Assembly (NCBI GenBank): GCA_024703915.1
Contig: CP087969.1
Location: 248,001-312,000 of the forward strand
Length of the DNA stretch: 64,000 nucleotides
DNA from: Massilia sp. H-1
GTDB lineage: Bacteria > Pseudomonadota > Gammaproteobacteria > Burkholderiales > Burkholderiaceae_D
Reading direction: 5' to 3'
Numbering within the stretch: position 1 is the stretch's first letter; every line of letters begins with the position of its first letter. Shown one piece after another: positions 32,091-43,216 of this stretch. A program made the translations under genes and the position numbers. The notes under the pieces were generated by a model. That model did not search any database. It had not been told where the DNA came from and saw only the letters and a program-made list of their open reading frames with translations.

Positions 32091-32263
32091 TGGACAACGA
32101 CGGAAGTGTCTGGTGGCACTATTGTCCGTCATTACGCCGCCGTCGTGTGGCTGGCGTGACAATATTTTTTCTATGCAATAAGAATAGTTACACAAAATGC
32201 AATTCCCCAGCCGATCTGACGCCCGTTATAATTGGCGCTCGACTTTCCTTACAGGCTGCCATC

Positions 32264-33111
32264 GTGTCCAGGTTCAAAGTATTGCCGCAGTATTTACTTC
32301 CCAAGCAAGGGCTGACCCGGTTTGCTTAAGCCACATTGCCGGTGCCAAAGCGGGCACATACACCACCTCGCTCATTACCTGGTTCGTCGGCAAGTATGGC
32401 GTCAACATGGCCGAAGCGGCCAACCCGGACATCGCCAGCTACAGCAGCTTCAACAGAATTCTTCACGCGCCCGCTGCGCCCGGATGCGCGGCCCCTGGCC
32501 AAGGCCGATTTCGTGTGCCCGGTGGACGGCGCCATCAGCCAGTTCGGCCAGATCGACGACGACCAGATCTTCCAGGCCAAGGGCCACCAATTCTCGACCA
32601 CCGCGCTGGTGGGCGGCGACGCCGCCCTGGCAGCCCAGTTCCAGCATGGCAGCTTCGCCAATCTGTACCTGAGCCCCAAGGATTATCACCGCCTGCACAT
32701 GCCGTGCGACGGGCGCCTGACGCGCATGATCTACGTGCCGGGCGCGCTGTTCTCGGTCAATCCGACCACCGCGCGCGGCATTCCCAACCTGTTCGCCCGC
32801 AACGAGCGCGTCGTGTGCGTGTTCGAATCGGCCAAACACGGGCCGTTCGTACTGGTCCTGGTGGGCGCAACCATCGTCGGCAGCATGGCCACCGCCTGGC
32901 ATGGCCTGGTCAATCCGCCGCGCTCGAACGACGTGCGCGAATGGCGCTACGACGACCAGAAAATCATCCTCAAAAGGGCGACGAGATGGGCCGCTTCCTG
33001 CTCGGCTCCACCATCGTCATGCTGTTCAAGAAAGACACGATCAAGTTCAATCCCGAATGGGCGCCCGAGCGTCCGGTGCGCCTCGGTGAAGTAATGGGCA
33101 ACAAGCCGTAA
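32264..33111 (+). CDS. psd: Phosphatidylserine decarboxylase proenzyme
   Basis: It starts at GTG 32264 (SRFKVLPQYLLPKQGLTRFA). Conserved parts are SYSSFNEFFTRPLRP-like, FVCPVDGAISQFGQI, YLSPKDYHRLHMPCDG, ALFSVNPTTA, FARNERVVC and the self-cleavage motif RFLLGSTIVMLF, whose LGST yields the pyruvoyl cofactor. It makes phosphatidylethanolamine from phosphatidylserine at the inner membrane. About 285 aa, usual for the proteobacterial enzyme. Breaks lie near 32327, 32458 and 32975. Its stop overlaps the next ATG by one base. Confidence 0.93.
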
Positions 33112-34584
33112 TGGAGATCGATGCGGCCGACGCACTGCCATCCGAAGCGGCGGCGCCAGCTGCGCCGCAAGTGACGTTGCTGCGCCCTTCCCTTGCCGCC
33201 TGGCTGGGCGAAGGCGCGCGCACGCTGCTGCTGCGCCAGCCGCGCTGGGACCGGCTCGACACGGGACCGGCATTCCTGGCCCTGATGGTAGTACTGGGAA
33301 TGGCCGCGGCGATCGGCACCGGCCGCCTGGAAATCGACGGCGACGCCACCTTCTACTGGCGCGCCAGCCTGACCGGCTGGGCCGCCTTCGTCATCACCGC
33401 GTGGGCCTGCTACGTGGTGCGTCCGCGTCCGGACCTGCGCGCCGACAGCGCCGTGGCGCCGGCCGCCGCCCATTTGCTGACCATGATCGCGGTCCAGTCC
33501 CTGCTGCTGCAGCTCTCGCTCGGCGTGGCCGACGCGCTGGCGCGCCGCGCGGGCTTGCTCGACAACGCCGCCAACTGGCTGCTGTGGCTCGTGTGGCTGC
33601 TGCCGACCCTGTGGAGCATCGTGGCGATGGTGGTGCTGCTGATGCGCAGCGGCGACCGCGCGCTGTCGCAGCGGGTCCAGGCCTGCTACGCCATGTGCGC
33701 GGCCGCGGCGCTGACCATCTACTTTGCACCCGTCACGCCGTTCTGGCAGGACCAGGCCGGGGACGCCGAGGACGCCTACAAACCGATCCGCATTTCCCAG
33801 GAACTGGTGGAAAACCAGTTGCCGCTGATGGACGCGCAACTCGACGCGCTGGCCCCGCAGCGCCCCCGGCGTGGCCGACCTGTACACCATCACCTTCGCG
33901 CCGTACGAAGGCGAAGAAGTGTTCCGGCGCGAAAGCGGCGTGGTCAACGACGTGATGGCCAGCCGTTTCGACGCCGCCGGACGCGGCGTGCGCATGATCA
34001 ATCACCGCGAGCACCTCGACAACATGCCGTGGGCGACCACGATCAACCTGCAGCGCGCCATCAGAAGGCATCGCCGCGACCATGGACCTCCAGGAAGACG
34101 TCCTGTTCATCCACCTGACCTCGCACGGCGCCAGCAATGGCGAACTGGCCACCAGTTTCTGGCCGCTCGAGGTGGAACCGGTGGTGCCGAAGGACCTCAA
34201 GCAGTGGCTCGACGACGCTTAAGCATCGTGCACCGCGTGATCTCGATTTCGGCCTGCTATGCGGGCGCCTGGGTCGCGCCGCTGGCCTACCCCGGACACG
34301 CTGGTCATGACGGCTTCCGACGCCGACCACACTTCCTACGGCTGCGGCAGAAAGTCGCCCCTGACCTTCTTCGGACGCGCCATGTACGACGAGCAGCTGC
34401 GCACCAAGACGCGTTCCTTCGCCGAGGCACATGCCGCGGCGCGCCTGGTCATCGATCTGCGCGAAAAGGAAGCTTAGCAAGAGCGACGGTTATTCCAACC
34501 CGCAGATCAGCATGGGACAACGCATCGGCCCTTACCTGGACCAGATGCGCGCGGCTCGAACGCAAGCCTTCCCCTTCGCCTTAA
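33111..34584 (+). CDS. Membrane protein with C13 (legumain-like) peptidase domain
   Basis: About five membrane helices occupy residues 55-210 (PAFLALMVVLGMAAAIG, WLLWLVWLLPTLWSIVAMVV and others). The C-terminal half carries the C13 peptidase signature: LFIHLTSHGASNGEL with the catalytic His, then ISISACYAGAWVAPL with the catalytic Cys. Bacterial members of this family are poorly described, and none of the known glycosylphosphatidylinositol-transfer roles can be assumed. It is translationally coupled to psd (TAATG). Breaks lie near 33865, 34065, 34220, 34298 and 34477. It converges with a LysR gene, overlapping stop codons. Confidence 0.75.
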
Positions 34585-35506
34585 CCGGTCAGGCGCATTT
34601 TCTTGCGCGCCTCGTCGCAGCACATCCCTTCCATCATGTCGAGGAAGGCCCGGGTCTTGGTAAGCATCAGTCGCATGGGCCCGGGAACACCGCCCACCCC
34701 GTCACCTCCGGCAGCGACCACTCGGGCAGGATCCGCACCAGCTCCCCTTTTTCCACGCTCGCTTCGGCGAACAGATTCGAGCTGGCCGCGATCCCGGCCC
34801 CGGCACAGGCGATGCGCGCCAGCAGATCGGGCGAGTTGGCGGCCAGCTTGGCCTAAGCAGCTCGCGCTCCCACACCACCTTGCCGCGCGTGAGCTTCCAG
34901 CTGGTGATGCCGCCGCTGCGGCTGGGCAGGCACAGCAAGTCGTGCTTGATCAGATCGTCCGGATGCTCGGGCAGGCCGCGCCGCGATGTAGCCGGGCGAG
35001 GCGTACAGGGCGATCTTTTCCAGGGCCACGCGGCGCGCGTTGAGCGAGGAATCGTCCGGCAGATCGCCCATCCGGATCGCGATGTCGAAATTCTCGCCCA
35101 CCAGGTCCACCCGCCGCGGCGACAGGTCCAGTTCCAGCGTGATGGCCGGGTACTGTTCCATGAAGTGGGCCAGCATGTGGTTCATCCCCAGGTTGGCAAA
35201 GTCGCCCGGCATCGAGATCCGCAGGCGCCCGCTGGGCGCGAGCTGGCGGTGCTGGACCAGGGCGCCAGCCGCCTCCACCTCCTCCACCACCTTGCGCGCA
35301 TGCTCGAGCAGGCTGGCGCCGAACTCGGTGAGCATCAGCTTGCGCGTGGTGCGCTGGAGCAGGCGTTCGCCCAGTTTGGCCTCCAGCAGCGCGATCCGGC
35401 GCGAGACGGTCGACTTGGGCAAATCGACCCGCAGCGCCGCCTGGCTGAAGCTGCCCGCCTCCACGATGCGTGCAAACAGCAGCAGGTCATTCGGTTCGAC
35501 GTCCAT
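34581..35506 (-). CDS. LysR-family transcriptional regulator
   Basis: The N-terminal winged helix-turn-helix is intact: DLLLFARIVEAGSFSQAALR, LPKSTVSRRIALLEAKLGER. The effector domain follows (GRLRISMPGDFANLG, DLVGENFDIAIRMGDLPD, EKIALYASPGYIAA). It is divergently placed to azoR with about 110 bases between starts, the usual arrangement for LysR control of an adjacent NAD(P)H oxidoreductase. Breaks lie near 34660, 34855 and 34980. Confidence 0.85.
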
Positions 35507-35615
35507 TTGATTGTCCCATCAGTTGAATAATGTTATCCATTTTAACGCCTTCCGCATTGATTTTGGAACGTATAAAGTGTCTACATCGCAGTTCAACCCA
35601 GACAAAGGAAGCACA

Positions 35616-36214
35616 ATGAACATCCTGCAAATCAATTCCAGCGCCCGCAGCAGCGGTTCCGAATCGACCCGCACGGCCGATGCCATCGTCGCCAAACTGC
35701 GCGCCGCCAACCCGTCGGCTGGCATCACCCGCCGCGACCTGGCCGTCGATCCGCATCCGCCGATCGACGAAGCGACCCTGGGCGCCCTGTTCACCCCGGC
35801 CGAGCAGCGCAACGCCGAACAGGCTGCCCGCGTGGCCCTGGACGACGCCCTGATCGCCCAGGTGCAGGCAGCGGACGTGATCGTGATCGGCGCGCCGATG
35901 TACAACTTCGGCGTGACCGTGCAGCTCAAGAGCTGGTTCGACGCGATTGCCCGCGCCGGTGTGACCTTCAGCTACACTGCCACCGGTCCGGTCGGTCTGC
36001 TCAAGGATAAAAAGTGTATGTGACGCTGGCCCGCGGCGGCTTCCACAAGGGCACGCCGAACGACCTGCAAAGCCAGTACGTGAAGAACTTCCTGGCCTTC
36101 CTGGGCATGACCGACGTCACCTTCGTCTACTCCGAAGGTCTCGGCATGGGTCCGGAAGCGGTGGCCAAGGCGCAAGCCCAGGCCGATGCAGACATCAACG
36201 CAGTACTGGTGTAA
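35616..36214 (+). CDS. azoR: FMN-dependent NADH-azoreductase
   Basis: [20 protein letters not shown] is the flavodoxin-like phosphate-binding start; [20 protein letters not shown] is the conserved FMN-binding strand and loop, and [12 protein letters not shown] the second flavin loop. About 200 aa. One frame slip in AAAAAG at 36008 splits the frame. Enzymes of this family reduce quinones and azo compounds using NAD(P)H. RBS AAAGGAA. Likely controlled by the divergent LysR gene. Confidence 0.9.
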
Positions 36215-36239
36215 TTTTTAATCAACGAGGGAGGCGGCA

Positions 36240-37112
36240 ATGACGCAACAGGTAAAGTCGGACAACGTGCAGCACGCACGCGGGGTCGAACGCCTGATCA
36301 ACGGGCAGTTCGTGATGGATGGCGCAGGGGTGAAGATCAACCGCGTGCTCACTCAGGGCCTGCAGCGCCGCCTCGATCCGTTCTTGATGCTCGACGCATT
36401 CGGCAGCGACAAGCCGGGCGACTACATCATCGCTTCCCCGAGCATCCGCACCGCGGCTTCGAAACCGTGTCGTACATGATCGTGGGCAGCATGAAGCACC
36501 GCGACAGCGCCGGTAACGAAGGCATGATCACCGACGGCGGCGTGCAGTGGATGACGGCCGGACGCGGCGTGGCGCACTCGGAAATGCTTAGGCCCAGACG
36601 GACGGCCTGATGGAAGGGTTCCAGCTGTGGCTGAACCTGCCCGCCAGGGACAAAATGACGGCGCCCTGGTACCGCGACATCCCGCACGAAGCGATTCCCC
36701 GCTTCGAAACGGAAGGCGGCGCGGCGGTCAAGGTGATTGCCGGTGCCAGCCACGGTGTGGCTAGCGCGCGGTGCAGCGTGCCCATACCGAGCCGCTGTAC
36801 CTGGACATCGAGCTGCTTAAGCCAACGCCACCTTCGAGCAGATTCTGCCGCCCGGTCACAACGCGTTCATCTACGTGTTCCGGGGCCAGGTGGTGGTCGA
36901 CGAGCAGAACGTGCCGCAGACGCGCATGGCGATCCTGAAAAACGACAGCCAAGCGCCGACGGGGTGCGGATCGTGGCGGCCCAGGCCAGCCGTCTGATTC
37001 TGATCGCGGGCCAGCCGCTGAACGAGCCGATTGCGCAATACGGCCCGTTCGTGATGAACACGCAGGATGAAATCCGGCAGGCGGTGGAAGACTTCCACTT
37101 GCTGCGCTTTTT
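36240..37112 (+). CDS. Pirin-family protein
   Basis: GAGGGAGG precedes ATG, 25 bases after azoR, so probably the same transcript. The metal-binding cupin motif is [13 protein letters not shown] after frame repair at 36445, followed by [16 protein letters not shown] with the remaining ligands. The C-terminal cupin contains [20 protein letters not shown]. About 285 aa. Bacterial pirins have quercetinase-like folds and are often next to oxidoreductases. Ends HLLRF with one T too many at 37105. Confidence 0.85.
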
Positions 37113-37171
37113 AAGGCTGCAAGGCGGTCCGGGCCCCTGCCCGGACCGCCATTTTGCGTTACACTGGCGCC

Positions 37172-37622
37172 ATGCTCCCCCACGACTGCAGCAAGCCCTC
37201 GCCTGGATCAACCGGGTCTGCGGCTTCGACACCCTCGACAGCTTCCCGCCCGGCCATCCGTATGCGCGCACGCGCTGGAATGCCGCGTATTTCGACATCG
37301 CGTCCGACCTCAAGCCGGACCAGATCGAACGCTCGATCTGCGAGCGCATCGCCAACACCCCCAGTATTTTCGCGCACATCGACAGCCCAACCCCGGCCAT
37401 GCAGCGCTGCTGCTGGCGGTGATCGAGCAGCGCATGCGCCGCTCCTGCGGCCACCCGGCCGATCTGATCGCACTGCTGGTGGGCGCCTACCGCAGCCCGT
37501 ACACGGCCGACGCCATTCCCGGCCTGCGCACCGCCATCGTGGGAGCGGACGGCGACCTGCAGGCGGTCGCGGCGTTTCTGGGGGGCGATGCTTAAGCCGC
37601 CTTCGACGTGATCGAAGCCTAG
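37172..37622 (+). CDS. Hypothetical protein, about 148 aa
   Basis: ATG CTC CCC C(C)A CGA: one C seems missing from the run, after which LQQALAWINRVCGFDTLDSF reads through. It contains FDIASDLKPDQIERSICERI and later LLAVIEQRMRRSCGHPADLI, with YRSPYTADAIPGLRTAIVGA. Soluble, helical, no family recognised. Its TAG overlaps the convergent acyltransferase stop. Breaks lie near 37180, 37390 and 37595. Confidence 0.45.
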
Positions 37623-38748
37623 TTCGCGCCATCCTTGAAATTGGTCGGTACGTAGCGCTGGCGCAGCGCCATGAACGGCGTTTCCACGCAGCGGTACAGC
37701 AGCCAGCCTCCCAGCACACTCAATCCCAGCATGGCGGCGATGGCTTGCGCAGCGTGTCCGGCCCATAGCCGAGCGCGCGGATCGGTTCGCGCGCCAGGAT
37801 GCACAGCTGCTTGTGCACCAGGTAGATCGCGTACGACCACAGCGCCAGGCTGGCGGCGCCGGGAACGCGGATCCGGCGCAGCAGGCTGCGTTCGCCCAGC
37901 GCCGCCAGGATCAGCAGGCCGAAGCCCAGCGCCAGCAGCGGGTAGCCGAACATGGTCGCGACCAGGCTTTCGCGCTCGTTCAGGAACCACCAGCAGGCCG
38001 GGGCCAGCAGCGCGCCGCCTACCACAAAGACCAGGTTGCCGCGCGCGGTCAGCGTTTTCCAGGCGCCCGCGTGGTAATTGCGCAGCAGCGCCAGCACCAC
38101 AGCTCTACCCACCAGCTCGTCGAAGCGGCAGAAGGTGGAGTAATAGATGTAGCGATAGTAGTCGACGCCGCCATGGAGCGCATCGCCCACGTAGGCATCC
38201 CACAGCGCGTAGCGCACCGCCACCCCGCCTAGGCCACGGCGATCGCCACCGCGGCCCAGGCCCAGCGCAGCGAGCGGCGCAGCGCGGCTATGCCCAGCGC
38301 CAGCGCGGGCAGCAGCAGGTAGAACTGCTCTTCGATGCACAGCGACCAGGCGTGCGAAAAGGCGGTCCCCGGCATCAGGCTGATATTCTGGGTAAAGGTG
38401 AGGAAGCGCCACAGGGGCGGCAGTTCCAGCCCCGCGCGGAACCACGGCCAGCAGGCATACAGCGCCAGCACGAACCAGAAATTGGGCAGCGTGCGCAGGA
38501 AGCGCCGCGCGTAAAAGCGGGTCAGGGAAAACGGTTAGCCGCTGCGCATGGCGGAAAAAATCTGGTTTCCGATCAGGTAGCCCGACAGGGCGAAAAACAG
38601 GTCGACCCCGACCCAGCCGATCTTGCCGACCCAGCCGAAGGTATCGCGCGGCGCGACGAACAGCACATAGTGGTGCAGCACGACCAGCACGATCGCCAGC
38701 GCGCAGCGTGTCGAGGCCGTGATTGCGTTCGGTGGCAGTGTTTTCCAT
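37619..38748 (-). CDS. Acyltransferase 3 family membrane protein (OafA/YrhL-like)
   Basis: The N-terminus gives GLDTLRALAIVLVVLHHYVL, the acyltransferase-3 signature with the catalytic His pair region (HHY), then GWVGVDLFFALSGYLIGNQI. Further helices include GNLVFVVGGALLAPACWWFL and LALWSYAIYLVHKQLCILA. Such proteins O-acetylate surface polysaccharides or other envelope glycans. About 375 aa. Breaks lie near 38230, 38535 and 37750. Target glycan unknown; no polysaccharide cluster is nearby. Confidence 0.85.
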
Positions 38749-38839
38749 AGAGCCGGGATGATGCCATGCCCTCCCGGCACACGCCAGCAAATACCGCTAG
38801 AATATGGCCACCACCGACCTGACCAGGACCTGAGCCAGC

Positions 38840-39825
38840 ATGACGACCCCGCACGACTTCCAGTTCAAATCGATCAACTACACGGGCCTGGCACAAGGTC
38901 CGCGCCTGATCATCACCGGCGCCGTTCACGGCAATGAAACCTGCGGCACCAAGGCGATCCGGCGCGTGATGGAGGAAATCGACGGCGGCAACCTGCTGGT
39001 GCGCGCGGGCAGCGTGACCTTCGTCCCGGTGACCAATCCCCTCGCTTACCAGCTGGGCTAGGCGCGCGGGGCGACCGCAATCTGAACCGCAACCTGTTCC
39101 CCAGGCCGGACCCGCAGGACTTCGAAGACCAGATCGCCAACTGGCTGTGCCCGCTGCTGGCCCAGCATGACGTGCTGCTCGACCTGCATTCGTTCAATGC
39201 CCAGAGCCAGCCGTTCGCCATGGTCGGTCCCGCGCAACAATGGCGGCCCCCTGCAGCCATTCAAACACGCGGAAAAAGAACGGGCACTGGCGCGTCGCCT
39301 GGGCGTATCGCGCTTTGTGGACGGCTGGCTGGCCACCTATGGCGACGGCGTTCAGCGCCGCATGAAGGGCAGCGCAGCGTCCGCGCTGGAGACAGTGCTG
39401 CGCTACGGTGTCGGCACCACGGAATTCATGCGCGCCAGCGGCGGCTACGCGCTGACCCTCGAATGCGGCCAGCACGCCGATCCGGCCGCGCCGGACGTGG
39501 CTTACCGCGCGATCATGAATACGCTGGCCTTCCTGGGCATCATCGACGCTGCGCCGCCGGAACCGATCGCGCTGGACCAGATGGAGTATCTGTCGATGGT
39601 GGCCGTGCACGACAAGCTGGCCATGCCGACGACCAGTTCAGCCGCACCTGGTCGAGCTTTGACGCGCTGGCCAAGGGCGACGTGATCGGCACCCGTGCCG
39701 ACGGTACGCCGGTGACGGCCGAATTCGACGGCAAGATCCTGTTCCCGGATGTGAATGCGGCGCCCAACAACGAGTGGTACTACATGACCCGTCCGGGCAC
39801 CGACTTCGAGCGCTACGCCGACTAG
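38840..39825 (+). CDS. Succinylglutamate desuccinylase/aspartoacylase-family zinc hydrolase
   Basis: Zinc ligands are recognisable: ITGAVHGNETCGTKAI gives the His and Glu, and LLDLHSFNAQ the second His; the substrate-binding ARGDRNLNRNLFP comes just before. The C-terminal domain reads VTAEFDGKILFPDVNAAPNN. About 325 aa. The family removes acyl groups from amino acids or acts on related carboxyl substrates; which one cannot be told. A stop at 39059 (CTAGGC) and breaks at 39240 and 39630 are bridged. Confidence 0.85.
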
Positions 39826-40759
39826 CTAGGCGATACCCCACACAAAGGGGTCGTCCTCATTGAAGATCATGGTGGCCTGGGCATTGACCCAGGCCTTGCC
39901 CCGTATGCTGGGGCGAATCTTGTCGCCGTCCCGCGTGTAGCGGCCTTCGAACAGGCTGCCGATCACGCTTTCCTGGCGCCAGACCGCGCCCTCGGCCAGT
40001 TCCCCGTCCGCCGCCAGGCAAGCCAGCTTGGCGCTGGTGCCGGTGCCGCACGGCGAGCGGTCGTAGGCCTTGCCGGGACACAGGACGAAATTCTGCCCGT
40101 CCGCGCCGGTACGCGATGGCGCATACAGCTCGATATGGTCGATCAGGGCGCCGCCGTCGCCGGTGATGCCGTTCGCTTCCAGCGCGTCGCGCACGGCGAT
40201 CGAATAGCTGGTCAGCGCGTCGACATTGCCGACCTCCAGCGCCAGCCCGTGCCCGCCCACCAGGAAGAACCAGTTGCCGCCCCAGGCCACGTCGCCGGTC
40301 ACGCTGCCGTGCCCTGCGACCTGCACCGTGACCGCATGCATGCTGCGGTAGGAGGCGACGTTGTCGATGGTGACGCTGCCGTCGGCGTCGAGCAGCGCCT
40401 CGACCACCCCGACCGGGGTATCGATGCGGTGCCGTCCGGGCCCGATGCGGCCCATGAAGGCCAGCGAGACCACGGTACCGATCATGCCGTGGCCGCACAT
40501 GCCCAGATAGCCGACGTTATTGAAAAAGATGACGCCACCGCGCAGTCAGGCGCGTGCAGTTCCTGCACAGCAGCGCGCCGACCAGCACGTCCGAGCCGCG
40601 CGGTTCGCACACGACGGCGCGCCGCACATGGTCGAAGTCCGAGCGAAAACGGGCCAGCCGCTCGGCCAGGGGACCGCTGCCCAGATCGGGGCCGCCGTCG
40701 GTGATCAGGCGGGTCGGTTCGCCGCCAGTGTGGGAGTCGATAATGGAGATGGATTTCAT
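39826..40759 (-). CDS. 4-hydroxyproline 2-epimerase (proline racemase family)
   Basis: It starts [20 protein letters not shown], the family N-terminus. The two catalytic Cys regions are present: [16 protein letters not shown] and [14 protein letters not shown], the pair needed for proton exchange at the alpha carbon. About 308 aa, usual length. It converts trans-4-hydroxyproline to the cis-D form, the first step of hydroxyproline use. One break near 40540. It adjoins an SMR gene and a LysR gene on the same strand but no other hyp pathway gene. Confidence 0.9.
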
Positions 40760-40846
40760 GTGCTCAGAATATCCCTTGAGGTCTTCCCTGTCTTGCGCGG
40801 CGTTGTACTGTGCGGCGTCGAATTGAACACAACCGCCGCCCCATAT

Positions 40847-41171
40847 TTACAGCCGGCGTGAGCAGCTTGAGGCCGAAGATCCCGGCCACGATCAGCGCGA
40901 TGCACAGGAGCCGCAGCGCCCCGGCCGGTTCGCCCAGCATGACCATGCTAGGCGATGGCCGTGCCTACCGTGCCGATCCCGGTCCAGATGGCGTAGCCGG
41001 TACCGAGCGGCAGCGTGCGCAGGGCCAGTCCCAGCAAGCCGACGCTGGCGGCCATCGCGCCCAACGTCACGACGGAGGGCGCCAGGCGGGTGAAGCCCTC
41101 GGTGTATTTGAGGCCGACGGCCCACACCACTTCCAGCAAGTCGAAGCAACCAGCAGATAGACCCACGCCAT
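40847..41171 (-). CDS. Small multidrug resistance (SMR/SugE-like) transporter
   Basis: MAWVYLLVA then [12 protein letters not shown]-type helix 1 (here interrupted by a small indel at 41150), [38 protein letters not shown] and [17 protein letters not shown]: the four helices of an SMR protein of about 105 aa. The helix-1 Glu (EVVWAVG) couples protons to substrate. Stop placed at a TAA at 40847, one base out of frame; uncertain. A CTAGGC string at 40949 breaks helix 3/4. Confidence 0.85.
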
Positions 41172-41208
41172 ACATTCCCCTTTAATTTGGCAAAAAGTAT
41201 AGCACCGG

Positions 41209-42123
41209 CTATGCAGAGCTCGCTGACGAGGAAGTCGACAAAGCTGCGCACGCGCAGCGGCACATGCCGGTTCTGCGGGAACAGCAGCGTCACGGGCCGC
41301 GAGCGGCCGCCGAAAGGGGCCAGCACTTCGACCAGCGTGCCTAGGCCTTCCAGGTCGTCCTCCACGATGAAACGGTAGGTTTGCAGCAGCCCGGCGCCGT
41401 GGCGCGCCAGCGTGACGCAGCCAAGCAAGTCGTCCGAGACGCAGTAGCCGCCCCCGGTCGGCACATCGACATCGGCGCCGTGTTCGCGAAACGCCCAGGC
41501 GATGCGCCGTCCGCTGGAGGGCAGCTCGAACTGGATGCAGTCGTGCTCCTGCAGATCGGCCAGCACCAGGGGCGTGCCGCGCTGCTTCCAGGTAGGCTTG
41601 GCGCGGCGAATACCACCAGCGCCGCGTCTTCGAGCTTGCGCGCCACCAGGCTCGAATCGGGCGGCGGGCGCACCCGGATCGCGAGATCGTAGCCCTCCTC
41701 GGCAAAGTCGATATTGCGGTTGCTGAGGTGGACTTCGACCTGCACCTGCGGGTACAGGGCGCGGTAGCGCGGCAGCAGCGGCAGGATGCGGCAGTGCCCG
41801 AACGGGGTCGGGATACTGATGCGCAGGACACCGGCCGGTTCGGCCTGTTGCCCCGTCACCTGGCGCTCCGCTTCCACCAGCCGCCCGAGCGCATCGCGGC
41901 ACTGTGCGAAGTAAGCCTGGCCCGGCTCCGTGAGGCGGATCTGGCGCGTGGTGCGCACGAACAGGCGCACGCCGAGCCGCGCTTCAGCCAGCCCACCGAG
42001 CGGCTCACGGCCATGCCGCGACACGCCCGCCTCCACCGCCGCCGCGGTAAAGCTGCCCAGCTCCGCCGCCAGGCAGAACAGCTCTATGCTGCCCAGCAAA
42101 ATGTCATCGAACTGGCGCTTCAT
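41209..42123 (-). CDS. LysR-family transcriptional regulator
   Basis: GGAGGGGGC precedes ATG 42123. Helix-turn-helix region: SIELFCLAAELGSFTAAAVE, RLGVRLFVRTTRQIRLTEPG. Effector domain: GVLRISIPTPFGHCRILPLL, DFAEEGYDLAIRVRPPPDSS and ending VRSFVDFLVSEL. It lies next to the SMR and epimerase genes and is divergent from the tautomerase/SDR genes at 42234, whose expression it may control. Breaks lie near 41342, 41590 and 42010. The exact stop is uncertain. Confidence 0.85.
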
Positions 42124-42233
42124 GCCCCCTCCATTCATTACACCATGTATCAAGTGTAATCGCCGTAGCCCACTTTATCTGCACGAGTGACAAAAATATA
42201 CTGGACTTCCCTTCCCAAACAACGGAGTTCCAC

Positions 42234-42445
42234 ATGCCCTACGTAAATATCAAAGTCACCCACGACGGCGTCACGTCCGCCCAGAAAGCCGCGCTCATCA
42301 TGAAGCGTCACCGAGCTGCTGGTGACGGTGCTGGACAAAGACCCGAACAGCACCATGATCGTGATCGACAGAAGTCGACACCGACAACTGGGGCTGGAAA
42401 GGCCAGCAAACCACCACGCTGCGTGCCGCGGCCAAAGCCAAATAA
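42234..42445 (+). CDS. 4-oxalocrotonate tautomerase-family protein
   Basis: It begins MPYVNIKVTHDGVTSAQKAA; after initiator Met removal Pro1 is the catalytic base of this superfamily. Later parts are LLVTVLDKDPNSTMIVID and DTDNWGWKGQ, typical of the NDNWG-containing group. About 70 aa. Small indels at 42300 and 42370 shift the frame. It is followed 12 bases later by an SDR gene and probably co-transcribed. Confidence 0.85.
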
Positions 42446-42457
42446 ATGGAAGCCATC

Positions 42458-43194
42458 ATGAACAACCGTACCGTCATCATCACCGGCGCCTCGAGCGGCA
42501 TCGGCCTGGCCCTGGCCGCCGCCTTCCTCGAGCGCGGGCTACAACGTGGTCGGCAACGGCCGCGACGCCGACCGCCTGCAGGCCGCCGCCGTCAAGCTGG
42601 GCCACAGCCAAGCCGCTTTGCCGCCGTCGCAGGCGACATCGCCCTGCCCGCCACCGCCGCCCGCCTGTTCAGCGAAGCGGTGGCGCGCTTCGGCCGGGTC
42701 GATACCCTGATCAACAACGCCGGCCTGTTCCTGCCCAAACCGGTGGCCGACTATACCGAGGACGATGTCGCCGTGATGGTCAACACCAATCTCAAGGGCT
42801 TCGTCTACCCGACCCAGGAAGCGGCCCGCCACATGCGCGCCCGGGGCGGCGGCCATATCATCAATATCAGCGCGGCGATCGCCCTGCAGCCCAATGCGGA
42901 CGTGCTTAGGCCCTGCTGCCGGTGCTGATCAAGGGCGGCATCAACAGCGCCACGCGCGCCCTGGCGCTGGAGCTGGCGGCGCACAAGGTGCGTGTCAATG
43001 CGGTCGCGCCCGGGATCATCGACACCCCCATGCACGCGCCCGAAAGTCACGGCTTTTTGAGCGCGCTGGCGCCCCTGTCCGCGATCGGCACGACGGACGA
43101 TGTGGTGGCTGCGGCGCTCTACCTGGACGGCGCGCTCTTCACCACCGGCATCGTGCTGGCGGTCGACGGCGGCATGAGCGCCAGCAAATGGTAG
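42458..43194 (+). CDS. Short-chain dehydrogenase/reductase
   Basis: MNNRTVIITGASSGIGLALA carries the TGxxxGIG nucleotide loop; NNAGLF and VNTNLKGFV follow. After repairing GCTTAGGC at 42905, the active-site stretch reads ALQPNADV then a short hydrophobic run into LLPVLIKGGINSATRALALE. The Lys is present but the usual Tyr four residues before it is Pro. C-terminal RVNAVAPGIIDTPMH is normal. About 243 aa. Breaks lie near 42540, 42610 and 42905. Substrate unknown. Confidence 0.85.
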
Positions 43195-43216
43195 CGAACA
43201 GCGGCATAATGAAGCG

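Noticed and set aside
40948-41175. Two separate short membrane proteins instead of one SMR protein
   Set aside because: The break falls at CTAGGC, and joining the halves gives the normal four-helix order and length.
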